Made by a program: the position numbers and the translations under genes
Assembly (NCBI GenBank): GCA_963840425.1
Contig: CAWIYZ010000002.1
Coordinates: 124,001 to 188,000 of the forward strand
Direction: 5' to 3'
Source of the DNA: CADEFX01 sp963840425
GTDB lineage: Bacteria > Pseudomonadota > Alphaproteobacteria > Rhizobiales > Hyphomicrobiaceae
DNA: 64,000 nt
Part shown: positions 8,727 to 17,043 of the stretch, piece after piece
Layout: each line of letters opens with the position of its first letter
Position numbering within the stretch: position 1 is the stretch's first letter
Notes under the pieces: generated by a model
What the model was told of the DNA's origin: nothing
The model's input: only the letters and a program-made list of their open reading frames with translations
The model's database searches: none

Positions 8727-9593
8727 ATGACGGTTGCCGACCGCAGTTTCACGTTTCCTGGCGGCCGCACAGGGGTGCTGCTCATCCACGGGCTTGGCGG
8801 CACGCCAATCGAGCATCGATACGTCGCCACGGGCCTGGCGCGGCGTGGCTATACGGTTTCATGTCCGCAGCTTGCCGGGCATTGCGGAAGCTATGCAGAC
8901 CTGCGTGCCACTGGTTGGAAGGATTGGTATGCCAGCGTTGAGACGGCTTACCGGCAGCTCTGCAAGTCATGCGATGTGGTGATCGTCGGCGGCCTGTCGA
9001 TGGGCGCGATACTGGCGTTGCATCTGGCGGCGGAGTACGGCGATGAGATTGCAGGTACCGTGCTGTTTGCGCCGACGCTCAAGCTCAATGGTTGGGGCGT
9101 ACCCTGGTACAGCGTGCTATTCAAGCTGGTCCATCAAAAATGGTGCGCAGATCTTTTCCCGTTCTCCGAGCGCGAGCCGTACGGCATCAAGGACCCGCGC
9201 GTGCGCGCCTTGATCACCAACGCTATCAATAGTGGGGACAGCTCGCAGGCCGGGCAGCTCACCAATCCGGGTAGCTCGATGCTCGAGATGCGTTGGCTCA
9301 TCAACACGGTAAAGCGTGAACTCGGGAAAGTACGTCAGCCAACGCTCATTATACATCCGCGCGAGGACGACCGCGCCGGCCTCGCCAACGCAGAATTCCT
9401 GCAAAAGCGGCTCACCGGTCTCGTCGACACATGTGTGCTCGACGACAGCTACCATGTGATTACCATGGATCGGCAGCGCGAGATCGTGGTGCAGCGCACG
9501 AGTGATTTTGCTGCGCGTGTGGCGGCGTATTGCCACCATTCGCAAGAGAGCCAGTGTAGAACGCGCGTTGGCGCGGTTCGAGGTGGCGCCTGA
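8727..9593 (+). CDS. Alpha/beta hydrolase, carboxylesterase/monoacylglycerol lipase type
   Basis: Cytoplasmic serine hydrolase of 288 residues. Visible motifs are LLIHGLGGTP (oxyanion strand), nucleophile elbow GGLSMGA near residue 95, a late acid in HPREDDRAG and the catalytic His in DDSYHVITMDRQRE. That last motif is typical of Est30-like carboxylesterases and bacterial monoacylglycerol lipases. The last 20 residues (after AAYCHHS) look unstructured. It follows the HAD phosphatase in the same direction; together they may process a phosphorylated ester or lipid, but this is only inferred from proximity. Confidence 0.8.
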   Translation: MTVADRSFTFPGGRTGVLLIHGLGGTPIEHRYVATGLARRGYTVSCPQLAGHCGSYADLRATGWKDWYASVETAYRQLCKSCDVVIVGGLSMGAILALHLAAEYGDEIAGTVLFAPTLKLNGWGVPWYSVLFKLVHQKWCADLFPFSEREPYGIKDPRVRALITNAINSGDSSQAGQLTNPGSSMLEMRWLINTVKRELGKVRQPTLIIHPREDDRAGLANAEFLQKRLTGLVDTCVLDDSYHVITMDRQREIVVQRTSDFAARVAAYCHHSQESQCRTRVGAVRGGA

Positions 9594-9605
9594 TCAACCC
9601 GGGCA

Positions 9606-9667
9606 GGTCGCCCGACGGTAGATTGCTAGCCGCTGTGGCGACCGGGCCCGACTTCTGTCGGGCGACC
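9606..9667. terminator. Inverted repeat between convergent genes, possible terminator
   Basis: GGTCGCCCGAC at 9606-9616 is repeated inverted at 9657-9667, and a smaller hairpin CCCGAC-TTCT-GTCGGG occupies 9647-9662. The structure sits exactly between the convergent stops of the hydrolase and the small secreted protein. There is no U-tract, so a Rho-independent role is uncertain. Confidence 0.4.
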
Positions 9668-10054
9668 CTACCGGCAGCTTGCCGTGTACCAGATGCGCTC
9701 TCCCGTCGTTGTGATCAGAGTGGAGGCGATCGTCCAGCCGTTGCGAATGGCGTCGCGCCAGTCCGGATCGCTGCAGTGGGCTTGATTCCAGCGGTTTTTC
9801 TCGCGGATGCGCCAATTGTCACCGAGCTCGTTCGATGGGATGTCGAGATGGCGGCGGAACTCGATCATGCGCATGGAGCAGTGCACCGACACGCTCTCGT
9901 TGCGCGTGAACTCGTCGAGCCACACACCGGCTTCCAATTGATCGGCCTCCGCCAGCCGCATTTTCTCGGCGCAGAATTCGGCATGATCGAACGCACAGGC
10001 CGATGAAGGCGCCCAAGTAAGTAAAAGGCCGCTGACCAGACAGGCGAACCGCAT
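9668..10054 (-). CDS. Small secreted protein of unknown function
   Basis: Protein of 128 residues that I do not recognise. It begins MRFACLVSGLLLTWAPSSACAF, a clear signal peptide with probable cleavage after SACA. The mature part has cysteines at intervals (FCAEKM, VHCSMRM, HCSDPDW, ASCR) that could form two disulfides in the periplasm. A TTG start 51 bases upstream is possible but would put a non-hydrophobic leader before the signal. An AT-rich patch with TATATAT lies just upstream and may be the promoter. Its 3' end is convergent with the carboxylesterase. Confidence 0.55.
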   Translation of the reverse strand: MRFACLVSGLLLTWAPSSACAFDHAEFCAEKMRLAEADQLEAGVWLDEFTRNESVSVHCSMRMIEFRRHLDIPSNELGDNWRIREKNRWNQAHCSDPDWRDAIRNGWTIASTLITTTGERIWYTASCR

Positions 10055-10242
10055 CCCCAAGCCTCGAATATATCGGGTGGAGATATATATGCGCCGCTGT
10101 GGCAAGAGGGAGGCGCGGCGCTTCGATCTGACACTTCTGTGTTAGGTGGGCAGCAAACGCGAATCGTCAATCATTGTTCCGTTCGCCGGAGCGGCAATTG
10201 CCCTGTTAATTGGCAACGCGTGGTCCCCAGAAATCGGCGCTG

Positions 10243-11460
10243 TTATGCCTCTGAGGTGGCCAGACGTGTCACGGGCTTCTCTTGGATCGGCCAGTTCAGA
10301 GCCGCAGCCACGACGCCGAGGGCTACGGACATCCACCACATGGCGCTATATGAGCCGGTGGCGTCGAACAGCCGGCCCGCGAGCCACACGCCCACGAACG
10401 AGCCGATCTGGTGCGACAGGAACACGACGCCGAACAACATCGACATCCAGGTGGTGCCAAAGAAGGTTGCGACTAGGCCGCTAGTGAGTGGGATGGTGGA
10501 GAGCCAGAGCAGTCCGAGCAAACCGCACAGGGTTATTACGGTTGCTGGCGTTATCGGCAGAAACAGAAAACCAAGGAAGATGATGGCTCGACCGAAATAG
10601 ATCAGACTCAAGCCGCGGCGTTTCTCGATGAAGCGTCCAGACTGGCCGGCCACATACGTTCCGACAATGTTGGCGATACCGACCACCGAGAGGGCAAACG
10701 GTCCGACCCAGCCAGGCAATCCCTGGTCGATGGCGAATGCCGGCAAGTGCACCATGATGAAGGCGACGTGGAACCCACACACGAAGAAGCCGGCCGTCAG
10801 CAGCCAGAAGCTCGGATGGCGAAAGGCCTCGGAGAGGGACTCGCCGATCGTTTGCGTGCGTATGGTTCCGACAGACATCGCCGGCCGGCCTCGGATCGGC
10901 CAGGCGAGCGGGATCAGCAGCGCCGTGACGGCTATGAGCCACAGAAGGCTCGCCTGCCAACCAACCGCCTCGATCAGAAAGTGCACGACGGGGAGAGCGA
11001 CAAAGCTGCCGATGCCTGCTGCCATGCCGACCGATGCAATGGCGCTGAGGCGCTTTTCCGGTGGCGCCAGGCGTCCGATAGTGCCGACAAGCGAGGTCAC
11101 GCCCGTGCCGCTTACGCCGATGCCCAAAAGCGCACCGCTTATCAGCAGATCGGTTCCGGAGCGTGCGGCATACATCATGTACAGTCCCGCCATGGCGGCG
11201 AGCACACACGCGACGATGATGCGGGCGGCGCCGTATTTGTCGATCAGCGCGCCGGAGAACGGCGCCCCCAGGCCCATCAAAAGCTGAACCAGCGCCATGG
11301 ACAGTGCGAACGGCTCGCGGCCGATGGCAAGCGCACTCGTCATGGGCGTCAGGTAGAGGCCCATGGACTGGTTGCGGCCCATAGATACGCCAACGATGAT
11401 TCCGACGACCAGAATCAGAGCCCAGAGCGGTAGGTTTGACTTCGTCTCTGACGTCGACAT
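10243..11460 (-). CDS. MFS transporter
   Basis: Inner-membrane secondary transporter of 405 residues with about 12 hydrophobic segments. The loop 2-3 signature appears as SGALIDKYGAARI and the symmetric loop 8-9 as SGRFIEKRRGLSLI. It resembles oxalate/formate antiporter-like or general MFS members found in catabolic clusters; the substrate is not evident. It is the last gene of a minus-strand group with a thioesterase (37 bases upstream), a MarR regulator and an SDR, so it may export or import the compound sensed by the MarR protein. Confidence 0.85.
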   Translation of the reverse strand: MSTSETKSNLPLWALILVVGIIVGVSMGRNQSMGLYLTPMTSALAIGREPFALSMALVQLLMGLGAPFSGALIDKYGAARIIVACVLAAMAGLYMMYAARSGTDLLISGALLGIGVSGTGVTSLVGTIGRLAPPEKRLSAIASVGMAAGIGSFVALPVVHFLIEAVGWQASLLWLIAVTALLIPLAWPIRGRPAMSVGTIRTQTIGESLSEAFRHPSFWLLTAGFFVCGFHVAFIMVHLPAFAIDQGLPGWVGPFALSVVGIANIVGTYVAGQSGRFIEKRRGLSLIYFGRAIIFLGFLFLPITPATVITLCGLLGLLWLSTIPLTSGLVATFFGTTWMSMLFGVVFLSHQIGSFVGVWLAGRLFDATGSYSAMWWMSVALGVVAAALNWPIQEKPVTRLATSEA

Positions 11461-11497
11461 GAAGCCTCGCGGTGTCTCCGGCGGTATTTAATGTAGG

Positions 11498-11992
11498 TCA
11501 GGTGGCCGGTGGCAGGTTGATCACTAGGCAGGTCTCGGAGCCGTGCGCGATGAGCGTGCCGGCGGCGTCCCAAATGCGGCCCTCGGCGGTGGCGATGCGG
11601 CTGCCGGTGTGGATGGCCTTGCCTTCGCAGCGCAACTTGCCCGTACTCTCGAGCACAGCGCGCACGAAACTGACGCTCATGTCCACCGTGGTGTAGATTT
11701 GGCCGGGCTTCAGCGTCGAATGGACAGCGCATCCCATGGCCGAATCGAGCAGGGCGGAAGTCCAGCCGCCATGCACGGTTCCGAGCGGATTGTAGAAGCG
11801 TGCGGAGGGCGTTGCTTCGAACACGACGCGGCCGGTTTCGGCCTCCGCCAGCCAGATGTCCGTGGTTTGCGTAAAGGGTGGGGCCGGAAAGGTCTGGTTG
11901 AGCATGCCCTGCAGGAATGCCAAGCCGCTGGTGCCACCCGCGACGTCCTTTGGAACGATGCCGAACGTCTGCGCTGGATTGAGGGAGCTCAT
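11498..11992 (-). CDS. PaaI-type hotdog thioesterase
   Basis: Soluble hotdog-fold acyl-CoA thioesterase of 164 residues. The family signature NPLGTVHGGWTSALLDSAMG is visible in the middle, with His-Gly-Gly at the start of the central helix. The strand TTVDMSVSFVRAV follows. ATG at 11992 is chosen because AGGA lies about 8 bases upstream; an in-frame start at 12016 would overlap the palindromic operator at 12019-12034 and lacks a ribosome site. The operator lies immediately upstream, so expression is probably controlled by the adjacent MarR protein. Confidence 0.82.
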   Translation of the reverse strand: MSSLNPAQTFGIVPKDVAGGTSGLAFLQGMLNQTFPAPPFTQTTDIWLAEAETGRVVFEATPSARFYNPLGTVHGGWTSALLDSAMGCAVHSTLKPGQIYTTVDMSVSFVRAVLESTGKLRCEGKAIHTGSRIATAEGRIWDAAGTLIAHGSETCLVINLPPAT

Positions 11993-12018
11993 CGCAAATC
12001 CTGGTTCTGAGGACAATC

Positions 12019-12034
12019 ATCTGCATATGCAGAT
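12019..12034. promoter_or_regulatory. Palindromic operator, copy 1 (MarR-type)
   Basis: The 16-base perfect palindrome ATCTGCATATGCAGAT lies between the MarR stop and the thioesterase start, ending 27 bases before that start. The identical core occurs upstream of the MarR gene. Two identical palindromes flanking a MarR gene are what a self-regulating MarR repressor would bind. Confidence 0.75.
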
Positions 12035-12054
12035 AATACGCAATCAAGAAACTC

Positions 12055-12504
12055 TTATTGAGCCAATTGCTCAAGCATATGATCAAGCGAAGTGTTGAGG
12101 GCAATGGCGGCGCGTTCGCCCAGCATATGCTCGATCTCCTTTTGCGCCTTGGCCCAGGCAGGCTTCGCAGTCACATATGCGTCCCGGCCCTTGTCGGTCA
12201 GATGCAGGCGTCGCGAGCGGCGATCATCGGGATCATGCACGAGCACCAGCAGATTACGACGTTCGAGGGGCCGTAAGTTCCGCGTCAGCGTGGTCGGGTC
12301 GGTGATCAGCTTCTCGGCAAGCGCGCCGATGCCGATGCCGTCGAACGAGCGAATATGGCCCAGCAGGCTGAATTGGGTGACGGTCAGGCCGAACGGCTCG
12401 AGATGCTGGTCGTAGATCTGAGTCATGCGGCGCGCGGCCTTACGCAGACGCAGACATGTGCACCCAGACGAGACAAGTTTGATGCGTTCTTTCTCAGGCG
12501 CCAT
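12055..12504 (-). CDS. MarR-family transcriptional regulator
   Basis: DNA-binding dimeric regulator of 149 residues. The winged helix-turn-helix is visible as QFSLLGHIRSFDGIGIGALAEKL followed by DPTTLTRNLRPLERRNLL and the wing VHDPDDRRSRRLHLTDKG, which carries the DxRSxR motif of MarR proteins. ATG at 12504 is chosen from domain start; the frame stays open further upstream through the operator and into the SDR gene but without related content. A 26-base palindrome ends 8 bases upstream of the start, and a second copy of its core lies downstream before the thioesterase. Autorepression and control of the thioesterase/MFS pair are inferred. Two cysteine codons lie near the N-terminus (SSGCTCLRL), possible redox or ligand sensors. 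Confidence 0.88.
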   Translation of the reverse strand: MAPEKERIKLVSSGCTCLRLRKAARRMTQIYDQHLEPFGLTVTQFSLLGHIRSFDGIGIGALAEKLITDPTTLTRNLRPLERRNLLVLVHDPDDRRSRRLHLTDKGRDAYVTAKPAWAKAQKEIEHMLGERAAIALNTSLDHMLEQLAQ

Positions 12505-12511
12505 GAGACAG

Positions 12512-12537
12512 CTATTATCTGCATATGCAGATAATAG
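12512..12537. promoter_or_regulatory. Palindromic operator, copy 2 (MarR-type)
   Basis: A perfect 26-base palindrome centred on ATCTGCATATGCAGAT, located between the SDR stop (12581) and the MarR start (12504). Its 16-base core is identical to the site at 12019-12034. The position right before the regulator start fits autorepression. Confidence 0.8.
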
Positions 12538-12580
12538 CAAGAGCGTCGCGCGCACGCAAAATTGCCAAACTCCCCAGGCC

Positions 12581-13360
12581 TCAATCCGGAACGAGGCCGC
12601 CGTCCACGTTGAACGACTGCCCTGTGATGTTGCGTGCGCCGGGTGAGGCAAGAAACAGGACCATGGCGGCAATGTCTTCGGGCTCATTGGCACGCTCGAT
12701 CGGAATGACCTTGAGCGCCCGCCGCAGGGCCTCGTCAACGCTGATGTTTTCCTTCTGCGCGATGACCCGGATGAGATCGTCGTACAGTTTTGTGCGCACG
12801 ACGCCAGGGCATACGGCATTGACGTTGATGTTGTTCGAGCCTAACTGCTGCGCCGCTGTTTTGGTCAGGCTGATGACGGCGCCTTTGCTGGCAGCGTAGA
12901 TGGCATTGGACGTGCCGGCGAAACCTTTGCCTGCGATCGAGGCGATGTTGATGATGCGCCCGCTGCGGCGCGGGATCATCTCGCGCGCTACGCGCTGCAA
13001 GCAGAAGAACACGCCTTTGGCGTTGACGCGGTGGATGCGGTCCCAGTCCTCCTCGGTCAAATCCATGATGTAGGCCCGCCGCGTGACGCCCGCATTGTTG
13101 ACAAGAATATCGATGCGGCCGAACACTTCGACCGCTTTGGCTACCATGCGGTCGATGTCAGCGACGCTGCCAATGTCGGTCTGCAGAGCCAGCCCGCGCC
13201 GGCCAAGTGCGGAAACAGCCGCTGCCGTCTCTTTGGCAGTCTCGGCGTTGATATCAACTACTACGACATCGGCGCCGGCCTTCGCCATTGCCAGCGCTGA
13301 GGCTTTGCCGATGCCTTGACCTCCACCCGTGACCAAGGCCACTTGACCCACCAATTCCAT
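12581..13360 (-). CDS. Short-chain dehydrogenase/reductase
   Basis: NAD(P)-dependent oxidoreductase of 259 residues, classical SDR length. Visible motifs are the nucleotide-binding TGGGQGIG at about 12-19, DI in VDINAETAK (Asp after beta-2 suggests NAD preference), NNAG, catalytic Ser in IINIASIAG and YAASK (Tyr/Lys). The C-terminus GQSFNVDGGLVPD is typical. Similar sequences act as 3-oxoacyl or 2,3-butanediol/sorbitol dehydrogenases; the substrate is not determined. It is the upstream-most gene of the minus-strand MarR group and divergent from the aldo/keto reductase at 13462. Confidence 0.88.
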   Translation of the reverse strand: MELVGQVALVTGGGQGIGKASALAMAKAGADVVVVDINAETAKETAAAVSALGRRGLALQTDIGSVADIDRMVAKAVEVFGRIDILVNNAGVTRRAYIMDLTEEDWDRIHRVNAKGVFFCLQRVAREMIPRRSGRIINIASIAGKGFAGTSNAIYAASKGAVISLTKTAAQQLGSNNINVNAVCPGVVRTKLYDDLIRVIAQKENISVDEALRRALKVIPIERANEPEDIAAMVLFLASPGARNITGQSFNVDGGLVPD

Positions 13361-13461
13361 AAATCTCCTCCCGTGGATGCTGTTTGCGACATCGGATAGC
13401 CAACGCGCCTGCCGCGCCTGTATCCTAAGCCATTAGAGAGCGAGATGAAGGAGGCGATGAG

Positions 13462-14448
13462 ATGGATACGATCCCGCAGCGCGCGCTGGGCAAGCAAGGG
13501 CTTAAAGTTCCAGCCATCGGACTTGGCTGCATGTCGCTCTCGGGCGTCTACGGGACGGCGGAGGATGCTGCTTCCGAGGATCTGATCCGCCATGCCATTG
13601 ACCATGGCGTCAATCACCTGGACTCGTCGGATATGTACGGGTGGGGCCACAACGAGCAATTGCTGGGCCGCGCCATCAAAGGCCGGCGCGACCGCGTTGT
13701 GCTCGTCAGCAAGTTCGGTCAGGTACGCCGCGATGGGCAGCAAAATGGTGTCGATGGCCGGCCGCAGTATGTCATGCAGGCCTGCGATGCGAGCCTGAAG
13801 CGGCTGGGTGTGGACGAGATCGATCTCTACTACCAGCATCGCGTCGACCCGGCCGTGCCGATCGAGGAGACGGTGGGCGCCATGTCGCGCCTCGTCGAGC
13901 AGGGCAAGGTGCGCCACCTCGGTCTATCGGAAGCGGCGCCGGAGACGATCAAGCGCGCACACAAGGTACATCCGATTGCAGCAGTACAGACCGAGTACTC
14001 GCTGCTCTACCGAGCCGAGGCCGAGGAAACACGTCAGACCACGCGTGATCTCGGCATCGGCTTCGTCGCCTACTCCCCGCTCGGTCGTGGTTTTCTAACG
14101 GGGGCGCTGCAGAGCTTGTCTGACATCGATGGCCGGCGCTCGGCACATCCACGCTTCCAGGGTGAGAACTTCACGCGCAACCGCGAGCTGGTGGCGAAGA
14201 TCGAAAAAATGGCGGCGGAGAAAGGTTGCACGCCGTCGCAGCTCACGTTGGCGTGGTTGCTGGCGCAGGGCTCCGACGTCGTCGCCATTCCGGGCACGCG
14301 CTACATCAAGCGTCTGGACGAGAATGTAGGCGCATTGCGGGTCACGCTTTCGCCGGAGGAAGTGGAGCGCATCACCGCGGCGGTGCCGCGCGGCGCGGTC
14401 GCCGGTACACGCTATCCCGAGGGGGGCATGAAGGCCGTCTACATTTGA
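13462..14448 (+). CDS. Aldo/keto reductase
   Basis: NADP-dependent reductase of 328 residues with TIM-barrel AKR motifs: GLGCMSLSGVYG near the start, the catalytic Asp-Tyr in LDSSDMYGWGHNEQLLG, the Lys in LVSKFGQ, and the active-site His in YYQHRVDP. The closing IPGTRYIKRLDENVGA matches the AKR13/YakC-type cofactor loop. GAAGGAGG lies shortly before the ATG. It forms a two-gene unit with the luciferase-like gene 24 bases downstream and is divergent from the SDR. Confidence 0.9.
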   Translation: MDTIPQRALGKQGLKVPAIGLGCMSLSGVYGTAEDAASEDLIRHAIDHGVNHLDSSDMYGWGHNEQLLGRAIKGRRDRVVLVSKFGQVRRDGQQNGVDGRPQYVMQACDASLKRLGVDEIDLYYQHRVDPAVPIEETVGAMSRLVEQGKVRHLGLSEAAPETIKRAHKVHPIAAVQTEYSLLYRAEAEETRQTTRDLGIGFVAYSPLGRGFLTGALQSLSDIDGRRSAHPRFQGENFTRNRELVAKIEKMAAEKGCTPSQLTLAWLLAQGSDVVAIPGTRYIKRLDENVGALRVTLSPEEVERITAAVPRGAVAGTRYPEGGMKAVYI

Positions 14449-14472
14449 CGCTGTGAAACGGGGGAGGAGACG

Positions 14473-15366
14473 ATGAAGCTCGGCATTTCCCTGCCGCTGG
14501 TCGATATCCAAGGTGATCCGGCCACCGTGCGGGATTTCGCGCAAGCGGCCGAGGGCCTCGGCTATCACCACCTGGCCGCGCCCGATCACGTGCTTGGTGT
14601 CAATGCCGCCAGCCGTCAGGGCTGGACACGCAACACCTCGAAGGACTTCTTCCACGATCCTTTCGTGATGTTCGGCTTTCTGAGCGCTTGCACGCAAAGA
14701 ATCGAATTCTCGACCCAGGTCTTGATCCTGGCGCAGCGACAGACGGTGCTGGTCGCCAAACAGGCGGCTTCGCTTGATGTGCTGTCGGGTGGGCGTTTTC
14801 GGTTCGGTGTCGGTGTGGGCTGGAACGAGGTGGAGTTCGTCGGGCTGAACGAGAACTTCCGCAACCGGGGCCGGCGCTCGGAAGAGCAGGTGCAGGTGAT
14901 GCAGGCGTTGTGGGCGGAGCCGCACGTCACGTTCAAGGGCGAGTGGCATACCATTGATGATGCCGGCATCAACCCGCTGCCTACGCACAAACGTATTCCC
15001 ATCTGGTTCGGCGGCCACGCGGATGTCACGCTGCGGCGGATCGCCAAATTGGGCGACGGCTGGATGATGCTGGCGCACCCGATGGGTGAGACAGCGAATG
15101 CCGAGTTTGCGAAACTGCGCCGTTATGCCGAACAAGCTGGCCGCGATCCGCGTACGATTGGTATCGAAGTCTGGGTTTCAACGGGGCAAGGCGGTCCGGA
15201 CGATTGGAGGCGGGAGTTTCAGGGTTGGAAAGCTGCTGGCGTGACGCATGTCACCCTCAACAGCACCTACGCCCGCGGACCACATGCGCGCATTGCCGGG
15301 AGGACAATGGCTGATCACATGGCTGCGATGCAGCAGTACCACGCTGCAGTCGCCGATCTCGTCTGA
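14473..15366 (+). CDS. Luciferase-like monooxygenase (LLM class, F420-dependent type)
   Basis: Soluble flavin- or F420-dependent oxidoreductase of 297 residues. Pattern elements are MKLGISLPL, EGLGYHHLAAPDHV near 33, RIEFSTQVLILAQRQTVLVAKQAASLDVLSGGRFRFGVGVGWNEVE in the middle (typical TIGR03619-like core) and IPIWFGGHADVTLRRIAKLGDGW. These are shared by the bacterial luciferase superfamily that reduces or oxidises aldehydes, alcohols or heterocycles. GGGGGAGGAG precedes the ATG. It is likely cotranscribed with the aldo/keto reductase. The bidirectional terminator at 15385-15413 closes the unit. Confidence 0.85.
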   Translation: MKLGISLPLVDIQGDPATVRDFAQAAEGLGYHHLAAPDHVLGVNAASRQGWTRNTSKDFFHDPFVMFGFLSACTQRIEFSTQVLILAQRQTVLVAKQAASLDVLSGGRFRFGVGVGWNEVEFVGLNENFRNRGRRSEEQVQVMQALWAEPHVTFKGEWHTIDDAGINPLPTHKRIPIWFGGHADVTLRRIAKLGDGWMMLAHPMGETANAEFAKLRRYAEQAGRDPRTIGIEVWVSTGQGGPDDWRREFQGWKAAGVTHVTLNSTYARGPHARIAGRTMADHMAAMQQYHAAVADLV

Positions 15367-15384
15367 CACCGACTATCCGTAACA

Positions 15385-15413
15385 AAACAGGCGGTCGTCG
15401 GGGCCGCCTGTTT
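15385..15413. terminator. Bidirectional Rho-independent terminator
   Basis: Perfect 10-base stem AAACAGGCGG / CCGCCTGTTT with a 9-base loop, with A-rich sequence on the left and T-rich on the right, so it can end transcription from both the luciferase-like gene and the convergent L,D-transpeptidase gene. Confidence 0.85.
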
Positions 15414-15437
15414 CCAGATCGCCTTCTCTAGGGCGCG

Positions 15438-16142
15438 CTACTCGACAACCACGGCCGCCGTGGCCTTGTGCGTGCTGGTCCGCCGGACCTGCTTCACAGG
15501 CTTGGCCGGCCGCGCGGGGCGAGCGTCTTGCTCGTCGTTGCTCGGTGCGGCCGCTTGGGCTCCGAACTTCTGCCAGGTGACGGTGACCTTGGCGCCGACG
15601 TGGACGCGCGGATAAAGGTCGAGCACATCCTGATTGTACATGCGGATGCAACCCTTGGACACCGCGCTGCCGATGGTCCAGGGGGCGTCAGTACCGTGGA
15701 TACGGTACGCGGAGGCCCCGAGGTACAGGGCACGCACGCCGAGCGGATTTATCGGGTGACCGCCAGGAACCCAATTCGGCAGACGCGGGTTCTCGGCCCG
15801 CATCGTGGCCGTCGGTGTCCATGAAGGGTTCTCCCGCTTCTGCGAGACACTGGTGACGCCTTCCCAGCGACTTTGCTCGCGCGGGATGGCGATCGGATAA
15901 CTGAAGGCCTCACCCGGCCGGGTAATATAGTAGAGGCGCCGGTCGCTGAAGCTGACGACAACCTGGCCTGCGGAGAATTGAGGACTGAAGCGCACCGCCT
16001 CGCGGCCGCTACCGCCCAAGGTTTGACCTCCGCCCCACAGCCAGTCGCTACTTTGTGCATGCGCGCCCGGAGCAACAATGGTGGTGCCCAGCAAGCTGGC
16101 CACGGCCAGCAGCAAGCTTCCCGTTGTGCGTCTCGCGATCAT
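15438..16142 (-). CDS. L,D-transpeptidase (ErfK/YbiS/YcfS/YnhG family)
   Basis: Exported cell-wall enzyme of 234 residues. Signal peptide about 1-30, cleaved after GAHAQ. The YkuD catalytic domain spans roughly 60-190; the conserved His is in RIHGTDAPWTIG (about 149) and the catalytic Cys in SAVSKGCIRMYNQDVLDLY (about 165). Such enzymes form 3-3 peptidoglycan cross-links or attach lipoproteins to the wall. The last 40 residues are basic and Ala/Pro/Lys-rich (ARPAKPVKQVRR), probably disordered. It stands alone, convergent with the luciferase-like gene. Confidence 0.92.
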   Translation of the reverse strand: MIARRTTGSLLLAVASLLGTTIVAPGAHAQSSDWLWGGGQTLGGSGREAVRFSPQFSAGQVVVSFSDRRLYYITRPGEAFSYPIAIPREQSRWEGVTSVSQKRENPSWTPTATMRAENPRLPNWVPGGHPINPLGVRALYLGASAYRIHGTDAPWTIGSAVSKGCIRMYNQDVLDLYPRVHVGAKVTVTWQKFGAQAAAPSNDEQDARPARPAKPVKQVRRTSTHKATAAVVVE

Positions 16143-17043
16143 CTCTTGTAGACCCCCGTTGTCCTCGCGCCGCTTTGTAGCCGGCCTTTATCAGACATTC
16201 CCTAAGACGAGCTTCCTTTGCCCAAAGCCGTCAAAGTAACGGCCGATCGCAGGCGGTTCTCCAACAACCGTCCCAAATGACCGACATGAACTGAACCACC
16301 ACGCGGGCAACGCCACTGCAGTCGCTCGTGAGTTGCGGGAATTGTGGCGAGGTCTGGACAAAGACGCAACGAGACCTGGCGCCGCGCAAATGTTTTGCTG
16401 GTACATGTGGGAATTGAGCCACAATTCTCGTTACGCGTCAGAGGCTTTTGCTCGATGATGCGGAAAGGGCCCGCTCGTGCTGTCTCCCTCACACCGGCGA
16501 TTATATTCCTATTTTGTATAATATGTGTTCTTCTTTTGTATTGACGACTCAGGGCGCGGGAGTCTAGAACAATAAGAGAACACGATGGCTAGGCCGTCGA
16601 GTTTGAAAGTGCGTGTTGCGCGGCTGGAAATCCAGAAAGCCCTTCCCTCAAGTCGGTTGCAGCCGGTGCAAGTTTGGCGATCCCCGAACGTATGCCCACG
16701 AGCGGGATTGCTGCAGTGCGTAGATGTGTTGAGTTTGGCGGGGGCGGTCCCCGATGCTCTCGCCATGAGGTGCGGATGGCCATCAGGTCGTGCTCAAGGT
16801 GTGCAACTCAGCGTTTGTGTATGTGCAGGCTGCCTGATGGTGCGTTATCGGATCAGCTTCCCCGAACTGGTCTGAGGCGCGTGAACGCGTAGTGTTGTGT
16901 GCGTTTGGAGGGCGGTGGTGCTTTTCCCCCGGACGACCCCTGTCCCGGCACTGCCGCTCTCCTACCCCGTGCTAACGGGCACCCTTGCTCGCGCCGTCGT
17001 GCAAACCGTGCTCTAGGATGGTCTCCAAGAGACTTGGGGCCAC
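16143..17043. other. Intergenic region with AT-rich promoter-like patch
   Basis: Nine hundred bases between the L,D-transpeptidase start and gamma-glutamyltransferase. The centre (16500-16545) is markedly AT-rich for this genome and contains TATAAT at 16517-16522 and TTGACG at 16541-16546, the latter spaced 18 bases from TAGAAC at 16565. These could serve the small open frame at 16585. Apart from that frame I see no gene, RNA or repeat here. Confidence 0.4.
16585..16875 (+). CDS. Possible small protein, unknown
   Basis: A 96-codon frame starting MARPSSLKVRVARLEIQKAL. The purine-rich AAGAGAA precedes the ATG by about 6 bases and a promoter-like TTGACG...TAGAAC pair lies directly upstream. The first 25 residues look helical and basic; the remainder, rich in Cys, Val and Leu, does not look like a folded domain, so either the gene is broken or the frame is chance. 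I do not recognise it. Confidence 0.25.
   Translation: MARPSSLKVRVARLEIQKALPSSRLQPVQVWRSPNVCPRAGLLQCVDVLSLAGAVPDALAMRCGWPSGRAQGVQLSVCVCAGCLMVRYRISFPELV

Noticed and set aside
9606..9667. Inverted repeat considered as a possible attachment site
   Set aside because: It lies exactly between convergent genes and folds as a hairpin, so a termination role is more likely, and no integrase is nearby.
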